DNA of 64,000 nt from Ziziphus jujuba (Eukaryota > Streptophyta > Magnoliopsida > Rosales > Rhamnaceae), in the NCBI RefSeq assembly GCF_031755915.1, contig NC_083388.1, positions 16,245,001 through 16,309,000 of the forward strand, written 5' to 3'. The notes beneath the pieces are model-generated. The model was not told the origin of the DNA, searched no databases, and worked only from the letters and a program-made list of their open reading frames with translations. Shown here one piece after another: positions 33,470 through 44,750 of the stretch (positions within the stretch are counted from its first letter, which is position 1; every line of letters begins with the position of its first letter). Position numbers and translations under genes: made by a program.

Positions 33470-34563
33470 TGATGAGAATCCATCTACACCCCTACAACTT
33501 ACGACCTGTAAGACGCAGACAAGCTAGTAGGTTTAAAGATAATCTAGTTAGCATCATACAATGTGTGATTAAATCTCAAGAAGGCATGGTTATACCTAAA
33601 GATTCTACACCCGTGCTGAGCATCCAAGTTGTGAAGGCACACATGGACTCGGGAAGATGTTTTGGTGCATCTATGGATTCCGGGTAGCAAGGGATGGATT
33701 TGTTAGTTTATGAACATGATTAAGCTCACCAAGAGGCCATGAAATCAAGCTAATACATAAGCAAGGACGTTAAAGCAAGACCAAAGGTGCACAAAATTCA
33801 ACATGGCCTAATTTTACTATTTTGGCGCTGGGAAGGACCTTTCTTGCATTTCAAGCAATCTTTGCTTATTCCAATCCATGGAAACATATGGGAACCAGTT
33901 CTAATCCTATTTGGCATTCTACATGGCGTGTTGGATCTAATCTGGAGCCTAAATTAGTTGGTGATTGAATAAAAATAGCTTATTTGGAAAACTAGTCAAC
34001 TACTTTCCAAATCTAAAACTTGACTTTTGTTTTAGGAAATCGTGTTTTATTTTTTTTATTTAATTATTTTCTAGAAAAATTAATTTAGGAAGGTTGATAT
34101 TTTATTACTTTTATTGTAAATTAACTAATTCCTATTTCAAAATCAAGGAATTAATTAATACAAACTAGATTAGGAAAGTTAAGTGAATTTTGGCCACATC
34201 ATTGTTCTAACTTCATTGGGCAGTTTTTACCTAGTAGTTTTAGGGTTTATTTATTATTTGACTTTAGCCTATTTGGGAGCTTAATTTTTCAATGAAAGAC
34301 AGCTTACATTAATGATAAAAAATTAATATGAGAAAGAATTCTCTTTGTTCTCTTTGAACATTTAAAACATTAAATAAAGATCGACTATTTTAGTTTGACT
34401 TATCAATAGGACGTCCATCATCTATTGTGGCATCTTCCTCATATACCAAGGTTTCTAATCACAAATTGATTAGGAGTCAAGTTAACCATTAGAACTTGAA
34501 ATTAATTACAATCCAAGCTAATATAATACGGATTTAGGAGCAAGTCGGCCTAGGTACAAATCA
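33470..34563 (+). repeat. gypsy LTR (left edge of the inserted gypsy block)
   Basis: It starts TGATGAGAATCC within copia B RNase H sequence and ends ACAAATCA beside a primer-binding site. It is an older, more diverged relative of the 11789/21490 LTRs. The five bases to its left (GTTCG) do not match the bases right of the block (TGGTC at 49352). Confidence 0.88.
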
Positions 34564-34565
34564 TT

Positions 34566-34577
34566 TGGTATCAGAGC
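34566..34577 (+). other. Primer-binding site
   Basis: TGGTATCAGAGC lies two bases after the LTR. It is the initiator Met-tRNA type. Confidence 0.92.
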
Positions 34578-35713
34578 CGAATTTTGTTCAGGTTTAATCT
34601 ATCTTATTTGCTTTGTTTTGTTTTGTGTTATTCTATAATTTTAACTTTAGGTTAAGGTTGTTTCCTACTCTACGTTCTGCATATTTGTTTTAAAAAAAAT
34701 TATTGATAGCTAAATTAGGTTTTTATCTTTGTGAAAGCCGAATTTTGTGTTTCTAGTTTCTTGATTGGTTTTGCATCTTAGTTGTTAGTAATTTGGTTTA
34801 TTGATGATTTTTCCATGCTATTTTAATCTTAATTAGCTGCATTTATATATTCAAAAAAAAAAGTTGGAGAGGAATTTTGAGAACATATTGCGTAAACCTC
34901 AAATTTTACAATTTGTTAGTTTGGAAGGAACAATCAGGTTTGATAATTTGTTGGCATTAAAGTTGTGATTTTGTTGTGATTGTGCTACTGGATGTTGAGT
35001 TCACATTATTCTATTTATGAAAAAAGAAAAAAAAAGAAGAAGAAAAGACCGAAGTGAAATTTTTTTTTGCACAAAAGCCGGGTTTGAGTGAGTTGGAAAA
35101 TTGAGTTTGTTTAGTGTGGAATTTCAATTGAGAATTGTTGGAGTTGCTGTTTATTCATTCACTATTAGTTTATAGACATTTGAATATTGGTGTTAATTGA
35201 TTGGATTAAAATTAGTTTAAGGATTTGAGACGTAAACTTAAATTATAAGAACTACAACCAATAACTATCTCATACTTTATTCGAATTTTGTTCTTGTTAA
35301 TTGATTGAATCATTTTTATAAATTTTATCCTTGAATTTTTCATCTCATACTGTTCTGGTCTATTCCTTTATTGAACCTGAAATTTACTTGCTAATTTTTT
35401 TCTTCTTTTTTTTGGTTAGAAAAGTCGAGAATTAGGCATTCAAAATTCACTTGGTGTTTACTTGTTTTGGTTACTGTTTTATTGATAAGTTTAATAAGAA
35501 CATACTTATGATCTAGTTGCTATTTTAAATGTGTTTTTAAAGAACGTAGAGATATTCTTTGTGTGGAAAGAAAAGTATGCTAGGGAGTATGAGCTTAAAT
35601 GAAGGTTAAAAGCAAAAACTAGTGCGTAAACGCAAGTGAACGAGACCTTGTTGAGTAACATGTCAGATGAGCGAGTGAATTTTGGTGAGGTTTTCTTCAA
35701 TTATTTCACTAGC
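34578..35713 (+). other. gypsy 5' leader
   Basis: This is a diverged version of the leaders at 12.9 and 22.6 kb. No open frame of note is present. Confidence 0.75.
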
Positions 35714-35842
35714 ATGTCACATTCAAGGATAAGAATAGGAGGAAAGGATTCCGTTAGATTGAAGGGAAAGTCGTGAGCATCAAGGAGTGTAGCCAAACCT
35801 ATCGACATGTTAGCAGTATTGGAACAATTACAAAGGATGAAT
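35714..35842 (+). pseudogene. gypsy gag start, truncated
   Basis: The ATG at 35714 begins MSHSRIRIG. About 40 codons remain, with a stop near 35776, ending in VLEQLQRMN before a minus-strand LTR fragment cuts it off. Confidence 0.75.
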
Positions 35843-36265
35843 TGATATGAACCTAGGACGACCTGTGCCTAAACCAGTATTATATTAGCCTGGACCTAAT
35901 TATGTTCAAGTTCTAATGGTCACCTTGACCCCTAACCAACCTGCAATTAGAATAAACTTTGGTATATATTGAAGACGCCACAATAGGTAATGGAAGGCCT
36001 ATTGTAAAGTCAAAACTAAAATACTCAATCATTAATGATGTTTTAGGTGTTCAAAAGAACAAAGAGAATTCAATCTCACAAATAATTTTCTGTATAAAAT
36101 TCAAGCTTCATTTCTTATTGAAAATAAGCCTTTAAATAGGCTAAGATTACAAAGAAAAAGCCCTAAAAAATTAATTCAAAACTAGACACTAATTGTTGAG
36201 AAAAGGAAAGTGCCTAATTTTTCTTAGTTTCTTAAACTAATTTGGATTAATTAGTTCCTTTATTT
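35843..36265 (-). repeat. Minus-strand gypsy LTR fragment
   Basis: It begins TGATATGAACCTAGG at the plus-strand left end and holds the R/U5 side of an LTR up to TTCCTTTATTTTGA. It joins gag on the left and protease on the right, so an LTR insertion was followed by deletion of its other half together with most of gag. Confidence 0.83.
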
Positions 36266-39200
36266 TGATAGTGGAAGTTGTGTCAATGTTATTAGTAATG
36301 TTGTGTTGGATAATTTAGGTTTAACAACAATCAAACATCCCGAACCATATAGACTTCAATGGCTTAATCATAATGGAGAGATGAAGGTAAATAAACAAGC
36401 CAAGGTAAAGTTTAGTACTGATAATTATGTGGAAGTGGTTTTGTGTGATGTTGTTCCTATGCATGTTGGGCATATTTTGTTAAGAAGACTATGGTAATTT
36501 GATAAGGATACCATACCTTATGGTCGTGGAAATGCATTGTACTTCGATTTAAATGTAAGAAAATTAAGCTTAAACCATTAACACCAAAAGAAGTATTTAG
36601 TGTTCAATTGCAAATGCAACAAAGGATGGAGGTAGAGTGGCAAAGGGTGAAGTCAAGCATGCCACCCACGGCTTCGACTAGTATTCAAGAGAGTAAGGCC
36701 GAGCTACACCACCAAGGTAAGTTTTCTAAACCTGAGAGTGAGAAGAAAAAGAAAGAGAAAATCGAGAATGATAAAGAGAAAGAGAAATACGAGAGTGAGA
36801 AAGAGAGAAAAGAGAAGAAAAGAAAAGTTTTTATACTAGCCAAGGTGAGGTTAAAGAGGCACTTTTAAGTGATAAACCTATACTAGTCATGATTTATAAA
36901 GATGCTTATTTAAACCATCTAGTTAGCCCTGAATAGCTTATATTGCCAAGTTCTATATCTTATCTTTTGAAAGAATTTAATGATGTCTTTGCGGAAGAGA
37001 TTCCTAGTGGTTTACCACCTATTCGAAGATTGAACATCAAATAGCTGCAATTCCTAATAGGATTGCATATTGAAGTAATCCCGAGGAGACAAAAGAACTA
37101 CAAAACTAGGTAAGTGAATTGTTTAAAAAATAATATAGTAGATAAAGCATAAGTCCATGTGCTATATCCATGTTATTAGTACCTAAGAAAGATGGTTCAT
37201 AATGTATGTGTGCGGATTTGTAAGGCTATTAATAACATAACTATTAAGTATAGGCATCCTATTCCTAGATCAGATGATATGCTTGGTGAGTTATATGGTA
37301 TTTCTAAAATTAATCTTAGGAGTGGATATCATCAAATTAGAATGAAGGAGGGAGATAAGTGGAAAACCGCATTTAAGACTAAGTATGATTTATATGAGTG
37401 GTTAGTAATGCCTTTTGGTTTAACTAATGCACCTAGCACTTTCATGAGATTAAGGAACAATGTTATTCATCCATTCATTGGAAAATTTATGGTTGTTTAC
37501 TTTGACGATATTTTTATATATAGTAGAAATTTAGATGATCATGTAGAACACCTTAAGTTAGTTTTAGAAGTATTTAGGAAGAGAAAATTGTTTGCTAATA
37601 TTAAAAAGTGTAATTTTTGCCAAAATGAGCTTGTATTTCTAGGATTGGTTATAAGTGCGGCAAGGGTTAAAGTGGACCAATCGAAGGTCAAAGGCATTCA
37701 AGAATGGCCGAAACTTACAACCATCACTCAGGTAAGGAGTTTTCATAGTTTGGCTTTATAGGAGATTTGTTAAAGAATTTAGTACCATTACAACACCATT
37801 GACCAAAATTGTCAAGAAGAATGCTGCATTCCAATGGGTAGAAGCATAAGAGAAGTCTTTTGATTTATTTAAAAAAAAAAAAAACTAATGTGATGCGAAC
37901 CTAGGAAGACCTGCGCCTAAACCCGTATTATATTAGCCTGGATCTAATTATGTTTAAGTTCTAATGGTCATCTTAACCCTTAACCAACTTGTGATTAGAA
38001 ACCTTGATATAATGAAGATGTCACAATAGTTGATGGATATCCTATTGATAAGTTAAACTAAAACACTTATTCTTTAATGGTATTTTAGGTGTTCAAAGAG
38101 AACAAACAGAATTCAATCTCACAAATATTTTTCTGTATGAATAATGTACTGGATATTATTGATAAAAACAAGCATTTAAATAGGCTAAAAAAATTACAAA
38201 ATAAAACTCTAATTAACTAGGTAAAACTGGCCACCCAAGAATAGGAAACCTAGCTTGGCCGAAATTCACCCCTTTCCTAGTCTAATTTGGATTAATTAAT
38301 TCCTTTATTTTTGAATTAAGAATTAATTAATTTACAATGAAAATAATAAAATAATAACTTTCCTAAGTTGATTTTTCCAGCATATAAATAAATAGAAACC
38401 AAATAAAAGACTAGTTTCCTAAAACAAAAAATCAAAATCAAATTAGGAACTAGTTGACTAGTTTGACTACTAAGGTATCTTTGACCAATCTCCAACTTGT
38501 ATGGGCTCCAAATCAGCTTCCATATGCCATGTAGGATTCCAAATATGATTAATAATGATTCCCACATGTTGCCCCCCGATTGGAATAAGGCAAACAAGAA
38601 GAAAAGTCAAAGTCAATGGCTAAACAACATATTTTCGGCCAAATTGAGATGCTATATGTAGAAGTCCTTTTCAAATGCTTTTGATTCTGCCTTGGATGGA
38701 TTTCATGTTCTCTTAATGATATTCATTGAATCCATGAAGTGTTTGAACCTTTCTTGCTGTCCGGACTCAATATTCGCACAAAAACAACTATCCGGGTCTG
38801 TATCGGCCTTCACCAATTGGATGCGTAAAACGGATCTTATATCTTCGAAATTTGACAAGACCCTTTGAGAATTAATTATCCCCTAGATAAAAGCAGCCTT
38901 TTTTTCCTTAAATCTCTTAGCTTGAGCCCTAGTGGTCGGCCCAGTATTCATCTGTATCAGGTTAGTACCCCAACGGATTGTCGGTTGTGCGGGCTCAGGC
39001 AGATTCTCATCATAATGTTGCTTTATTGGTGTTACCAATTTTTTCCAAAACTTTTGAAATTGAATGCGATGCTTCTGATATAGGTATTGGAGCTGTGTTG
39101 ATGCAAGAAGGAAGACCTTTAGCATACTTTAGTAACAATTTAAATGAAGCGGCATTGAATTATCCAAATTATGATAAGGAGATGTATTCTTTGGTTCGAG

Positions 39201-39947
39201 TTTTGAAGACACGACAAGATTACTTGATGCCAAAGGAATTTATGATTCACATGAATCATGAATCTTTGAAGCACATCAAAGGTGAAAGAAAGCTTAACCG
39301 AAGGCATGGAAGGTGGATTGAGTTCATCGAGACTTTTCCTTATGTCATTCGCTACAAGAAAGGTAAGAAAACATGGTAGCCGATGCTTTATCCCAAAGGT
39401 ATGTTTTGTTTTTAGCCTTAGTTGCTAGATTGATTGGTTTTGAACAATTAAAAGAAATTTATGAGCATAATAGTGACTTTGGTGAAATATATAGAAGTTG
39501 TGCTAAACATGGATAGAAGTTGCTCAACATTATATACCGAATTGTAGCATTAGGGAATTACTTGTTAGGGAAGCTCATGGTGGGGATTTAGTGGAACAAT
39601 TTGTTATTGCAAAAACTTTGTCAATATTTCAAGAACATTTCTTTTGGCCGAACATAAGGAGAGATGTCGAGAGGATGTGGGAGAAAGGTCTCACGTGGAG
39701 AAAGCCTAAATCCAAGCTAAAACTGCACGGCTTGTACATGCCATTACCAGTTCCTTCTCATCCATGGGTTTATTTGTCTATGGATGTTGTACTTGGTTTA
39801 CTTAGGTCTAGGATGGGTAAAGACTCAATCTTTGTGGTTGTTTATATGTTTTCTATGATGGCACACTTTATTACATGTAATAAAACTGAAGATGCATCTC
39901 ATGTAGCTAATTTGTTCTTTAAGGAAGTGGTAAGGCTTCATGGTATG
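36266..39947 (+). pseudogene. gypsy pol: protease, RT, RNase H, partial integrase
   Basis: The protease is near its start (DSGSCVNVIS at 36268-36297; GHILLRRLW). A Lys/Glu-rich linker follows. RT is open from 37192 to 37761 with [52 protein letters not shown] and the active site [11 protein letters not shown]. RNase H is split by a solo LTR (37891-39012) and resumes [20 protein letters not shown] (39055-39114), then [20 protein letters not shown]. Integrase begins with [15 protein letters not shown] and [13 protein letters not shown] (first catalytic Asp) and is cut at VRLHGM (39947), where an LTR starts. Stops and frameshifts occur at 37020-37200, 37760-37850 and 39380-39540. Confidence 0.88.
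37891..39012 (-). repeat. Solo gypsy LTR with target duplication TAATG
   Basis: The LTR runs from TGATGCGAACC to TCTCATCA, minus orientation, with no internal sequence. TAATG at 37886-37890 is repeated exactly at 39013-39017. RNase H coding resumes on the far side. This is a classic solo LTR left by recombination between the two LTRs of a full element. Confidence 0.92.
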
Positions 39948-40350
39948 TGATGAGAATCCACCCATATCCATACAACCAACTACCCACTGGGGTGCTGATC
40001 TTGTACAAATGAATACGGGACCAATCACGAAGGCATAAGCTAAGAGATTCAATGACAACCTGGTTAGTTTCATCCAAAGAGTGATTTAATCTCAAGAGGG
40101 CATGACAACATCTGAAGATCCAAAGCCTATCTTATGCATCAAAGTTATGAAGGTGGATATGGACCTGGCAAGCTATAATTTAGCATCTATGGGTTCCGGG
40201 CAGCAAAGGTTGAGTTTGTTAGGTTATGAATGAGATTGGGATCACTAAAAGGCCATGGAATCATTTAAAAAAAGAAGCAAGAGTGATAAATAGGTGATTT
40301 GCACACAAGCCTTCCATTTGGCTGAAAAATGCTCATTTTGGTGCTGACTC
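39948..40350 (+). repeat. gypsy LTR fragment (5' part)
   Basis: It starts TGATGAGAATCC directly after a truncated integrase and stops at about 40350, where a different LTR begins. It keeps the U3 start with the pol-tail remnant only. Confidence 0.82.
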
Positions 40351-41497
40351 TGACTAATTCGAACCCGTCCATGACCGGATAACCAACAACCCGCTGGGTT
40401 ACTTACCCAATACAGATGAAGACTGGGCTGGTCACTAGGGCTAAAGCTAAGAGGTTTAGGGAAAACTTTGGTGCCTTTATCCAGAGGGTGATTCATTCTC
40501 AAGAGCACTTGTCCATACTCGAAGATCCAAAACTTGTTTTGGGCATACAAGTGGTGGAAGCCGACACGGACCTTGATAGCGGTTTTGGTTCATTTCTGGA
40601 GTTTGGGCAGCAAGAAATGGTTCCACATCTTTATGGATTCAATAAATATCACTAAGAGGTCATGGAAAAAATTCAAGGCAGAAGTAAAACCAACTTGTAC
40701 GAACTTGTATGGACAGCTTAAAAATTTGGCCGAAAATTGCTGTATTGCTTGCTCGCTTTACTGTATTTTGCTGAGTTGGTTTTTTCGCTTTCCTCAAAGC
40801 AAGGGCAACGTGTGTGACTCCATAATAAGCTTATTTGGCATCCTAAAAAGCATATTGAAGCTGGTTTGGAGCTCAAATTGGTCAAAGATTGGTCAAAGTC
40901 AACTTAGTCAAAAAGCTGGTATTTTAGTTTCCTAATTTGATTTTACTTTTTGTTTTAAGAAATTACCATTACTTTTTGATTTTTTTTTTTATATTTATTT
41001 GCTGGAAAAATAAGCTTAGAAATTTTATTTTTTTATTATTTTCATTGTAAATTAATTAATTCCTAATTCAAAATAAATGAATTAATTAATCAAAATTAGA
41101 TTAGGAAATGAGGAGACTTTCGGCCATATTAGGATTCTTCATTGCATGGCCGGTTTTTCCTTTTTTTTTTTTTTTTAGGGTTTTATTTTGTTTTCTTTTA
41201 GCCTATAAAATGGCTTATTTTTTAGGAAGAACGCACCATTAATAATATTCAGAATTTATTTTGTGAGATTGTATTTCTACTTGTTCTTTTGAACACATAA
41301 AATACCATTAGAGAGTAAGTGTTTTAGTTTTGACTTAACAATAGGTTTTCCATCACCTATTGTGGCGTCCTCATTATATACCAAGGTTTCTAATCACAGG
41401 TTGGTTAGGGGTTAAGGTGACCATTAGAACTTGAACATAACTAGATTCAGGCTAATATAATATGAGTTTAGGAGCCGGTAGTCCTAGATTCGTATCA
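40351..41497 (+). repeat. gypsy LTR, full length
   Basis: It starts TGACTAATTCG and ends TTCGTATCA. It carries ITRAKAKRF-like coding at its start (about 40420-40460), resembling the 11789-type LTR. The TATA variant AGCC-TATAAAAT-GGCT is near 41201. A degenerate primer-binding site (TGTATCAGAGA) follows near 41501. Confidence 0.85.
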
Positions 41498-42255
41498 TTT
41501 TGTATCAGAGACGAATTTTGTTCACATTTGATTTTTCTTTATTTTCTTTATTTGCTTTTTGTGTTATTTTGCAATTTTAGCATTAGGTTAAGGTTCTGTA
41601 TATTTAAAAAAAATATATTTCATTCCTAGTTAAATTAGGTTTTTTAGTTTTACCATATTTTTTACTTCCTAGTTTGTTGGTTGTTTTTCATCATTGTTCT
41701 TGTCAATTTGGTTTTCGTTGATTTTTTCTTTGCTATTTTAGCCTTAAATATTTGCATTCATATATTTAAAGAAACAAAAAAAAAAAGAAAAGCCAAACAG
41801 ATATATATAAAAAAAAAAAACTACACAATTTGTATTTTATTGTTGGGAGGTCACGGGTTTGGTGATTATTTGGTGTTGGAATTGCAAATTTTGGCGTTGA
41901 TTCTTACTACTGCAGTTGTTTTATGTTCTACGAATGAAAAAAAAGAAGAAGAAGGAAAGCCAAATTAAAAAAAATGTTGGAGTTTGATTTGTTTGCTGGA
42001 AACTATTGAAACTACTGAATTACAGCATATTTATTCATTATTTGGAGTTGCTGGAGAGTTATTTTGTTGCTGGATATTTGAATTTTGGGTGCTTAAATTA
42101 TTTGGATTAAAATTACTTAAAGGAATTGATACAAAACTAGAATTACAATAACAACAACCAACATTACTCTTTAATTTTGTTTAAATTGGTTCTTGTTTGA
42201 GTGTGAATTTCTTTCCTTAAAATTTCATTATTGGATTATTAATTTCTTACCATCT
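41498..42255 (+). other. gypsy 5' leader, truncated
   Basis: This leader, with A-runs near 41778-41788 and 41809-41820, stops at about 42255, where it joins an LTR end. Gag and pol of this copy are deleted. Confidence 0.78.
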
Positions 42256-42427
42256 AGTTTTGACTTATCAATAGGCTTTCCATCACCTATTGTGGCGTCC
42301 TCATTATATGTCAAGGTTTATAATTATAGGTTGGTTAGGGGTCAAGGTGACCATTTAGACTTGAACATAATTAGATTCGGGCTAATATAATACGGGTTTA
42401 GAAGCAGGTCGTTCTAGGTTCGTATCA
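42256..42427 (+). repeat. gypsy LTR 3'-end fragment
   Basis: This is only the R/U5 end of an LTR, from TTTTGACTTATCAATAGG to GGTTCGTATCA. It closes the deleted copy that began at 40351. Confidence 0.82.
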
Positions 42428-42898
42428 CTGACTTCTTTTGTTAATTAAGCAAGTTTGACTTATTCCAATCAAGGGGCAATGTATGAGAATCAATATTAAT
42501 TCTATTTGGCATCCTACATGTCATATTGGAGCTGATTTTGAGCTTAAACTAGCTGGTGGTTCGATAAAGACAGCTTAGTTGGTAAAGACTTTTGTTTTAG
42601 GAAATAATCTTTATTTTGGTTTTTATTTATTTATTTTTTGGACAAATATTCAGAAAATAATTTGTGAGAAATAATTCTCTATGTTCTCTTTGAACATCTA
42701 AAACACTTAATAGAAATCAAGTATTTTAGTTTGACTTATCAATAAGACATCCATCACCTATTATGGCATCTTCATCATATATCAGGGTTTCTAATCATAA
42801 GTTGATAAGGGTTAAGATGACCATTAGAACTTGGACTTAATTGTGATTCGGGCTAATATAATATGGGTTTAGGAGCCAGTCGACCTAAGTTCGTATCA
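42428..42898 (+). repeat. 5' LTR of gypsy copy, truncated
   Basis: This is an LTR middle-to-end segment ending TTCGTATCA. The first part of U3 is missing, and a smaller deletion removes sequence around 42640. Confidence 0.82.
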
Positions 42899-42900
42899 TT

Positions 42901-42912
42901 TGGTATTAGAGC
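42901..42912 (+). other. Primer-binding site, one mismatch
   Basis: TGGTATTAGAGC is present where TGGTATCAGAGC is expected, two bases after the LTR. Confidence 0.85.
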
Positions 42913-43420
42913 CGAATGTGGATTAACATTAACATTGGTAAAGGATTTGACGCAAAAACTTAAATTACAAAAACAACAATCAACAACTAATCCCTATTTT
43001 GTTTGAATTGATTCTTGTTCATTGTTTGAATCTCTTCTCTATATTTTATACTTGAATTATTGGTTTATTAATACTCTAGTCAGCTTCTTATTCATTTTGA
43101 AAATTTACTTGTTGATTTACCTTGTTGTTGCTAGAAAGCTGAGAACTAGGTTTTATTAATTCATTCGATATTGCTTGCTTTTCGCTACTGTTTTGTTGAT
43201 AAGTTTAATTAGAACATACTTGTGATCTAGTTGCTGTTTTGTGTGTGTTTTAATTAGAACTTTGAGATAATTCTTTGAGTGGAAAAAGGTAAGAGAGTGT
43301 GAGTTTAAAAGAGAGTAAAAGTCGAAACTAGTGTGCAAACACGAGTGTTGAGACCTTGTTTGAGTGAAACACACGAGGGAGTGAAATTGGTGAGGATTTT
43401 TTTGTATTATTTTTACTAAC

Positions 43421-44750
43421 ATAGCAAATTCAAGGATTAGGAGAGGAGAGGAGATGGATCATTAAGAATTACTAAAGAAGAATCCGTAGGATTTAAGGGT
43501 GATGCCTGAGCTACGAGAAATGGAGGAGAGCACATAGACATGATGGTAGTCTTGGACCAATTACAGTGGATAAATGCCTACTTTGATCGCCCAGATCAAA
43601 GAATGGACAAATTAGAAACATCACAAGGTGGGCCGAATCCAAGGTTTGGGGAAGGTAATTTTGGAGATAATCTTGAAGAAGAAATTGATGATATTTTTGC
43701 ACTCCAAGGAAGACCAATCCATGGGAGACCAGCAAGTAATGAGGATGATGATCTTGGAAATATTAAGGTCAACATACCACCTTCTATGGGAAAAAGTGAT
43801 CCAGATGCTTACCGAGAATGGGAGGAGCGAATGAAGATGATATTCAACTGTCATAAGTATTCGGAGGCTAAGAATGTTAAATTGGCAGCTTTGGAATTCA
43901 GTCATTATGCATTCAAATGGTGGATAAATGAGCAAAGTACCTGCAAGAGAGTAGGTGATGAATTGATTACTACTTGGCGACAAATGAAAAGAGCCATAAG
44001 GAAGTAATTTGTACCAACTCATTACGATATGTTACTACATCAAAGGTTACAATCTTTATCTCAAGGAACTAGGGCAGTGGAAGATTACTACATGGAGATG
44101 GAGATGCTCAGGATAATATTGAGCATGAATGAAATAGAAAAGCAACCATGGCATGGTTTCTAGGCGGGTTGAATCGAGAGATAGCCAATCAAGTGGAATT
44201 ACAACAATATGTGGAATTGGAAGAGATGTTGCATGTGGCTGTCAAACTTGAGAATCAATTTAAGAGGAAAGGTACAAGCTCATGATTTAGAGGAGTATTA
44301 AATAGTAGGAGATCAAATCCAAGTGTTTGGAGAAGCAATTCCAAATATGACAACAAGCCAACCGAAGCTAGGTAATGAAAGCACCAATCGGCCAAGGAAA
44401 GAAGACAAGGCCGAATTTGTCCAAGCACCAAGGAATTAAGGTAAATCTGATACTAAACCTTCTAGAACTCATGATATTGTTTGTTTTAAATGCCAAAGAT
44501 GAGGACACATTGCCAATCGATGCCCAAAGAGAAGAATCATGATGTTGAAAGGTAATGGTGAGTTAGAATCTGAAAGTGAAGAAAGTGAAGGTGAAAGCAA
44601 GCAAGACGAGGAAGAAATTGAAGATGAAGCCAAAATCCTAAATCCTTTAAATGCTGAATTGAGCTTAGTGACTAGGAGAGTCTTGACCATGTACAAAGAT
44701 GAGGATCAAATACAAAGAGAAAACATCTTTCGTGCTTGTTGTGAAATCTA
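43421..44750 (+). pseudogene. gypsy gag
   Basis: The expected start codon is ATA at 43421. The frame is open at 43540-44007, containing FALQGRPIHGRPAS, VNIPPSMGKSDPDAYREWEE, FNCHKYSEAKNVKLAALEF and WRQMKRAIRK, then a TAA. Later gag includes a frameshift near 44140. The zinc knuckle near 44484 reads CFKCQR, a stop, then GHIANRC. An acidic stretch follows at 44560-44650. Confidence 0.86.
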
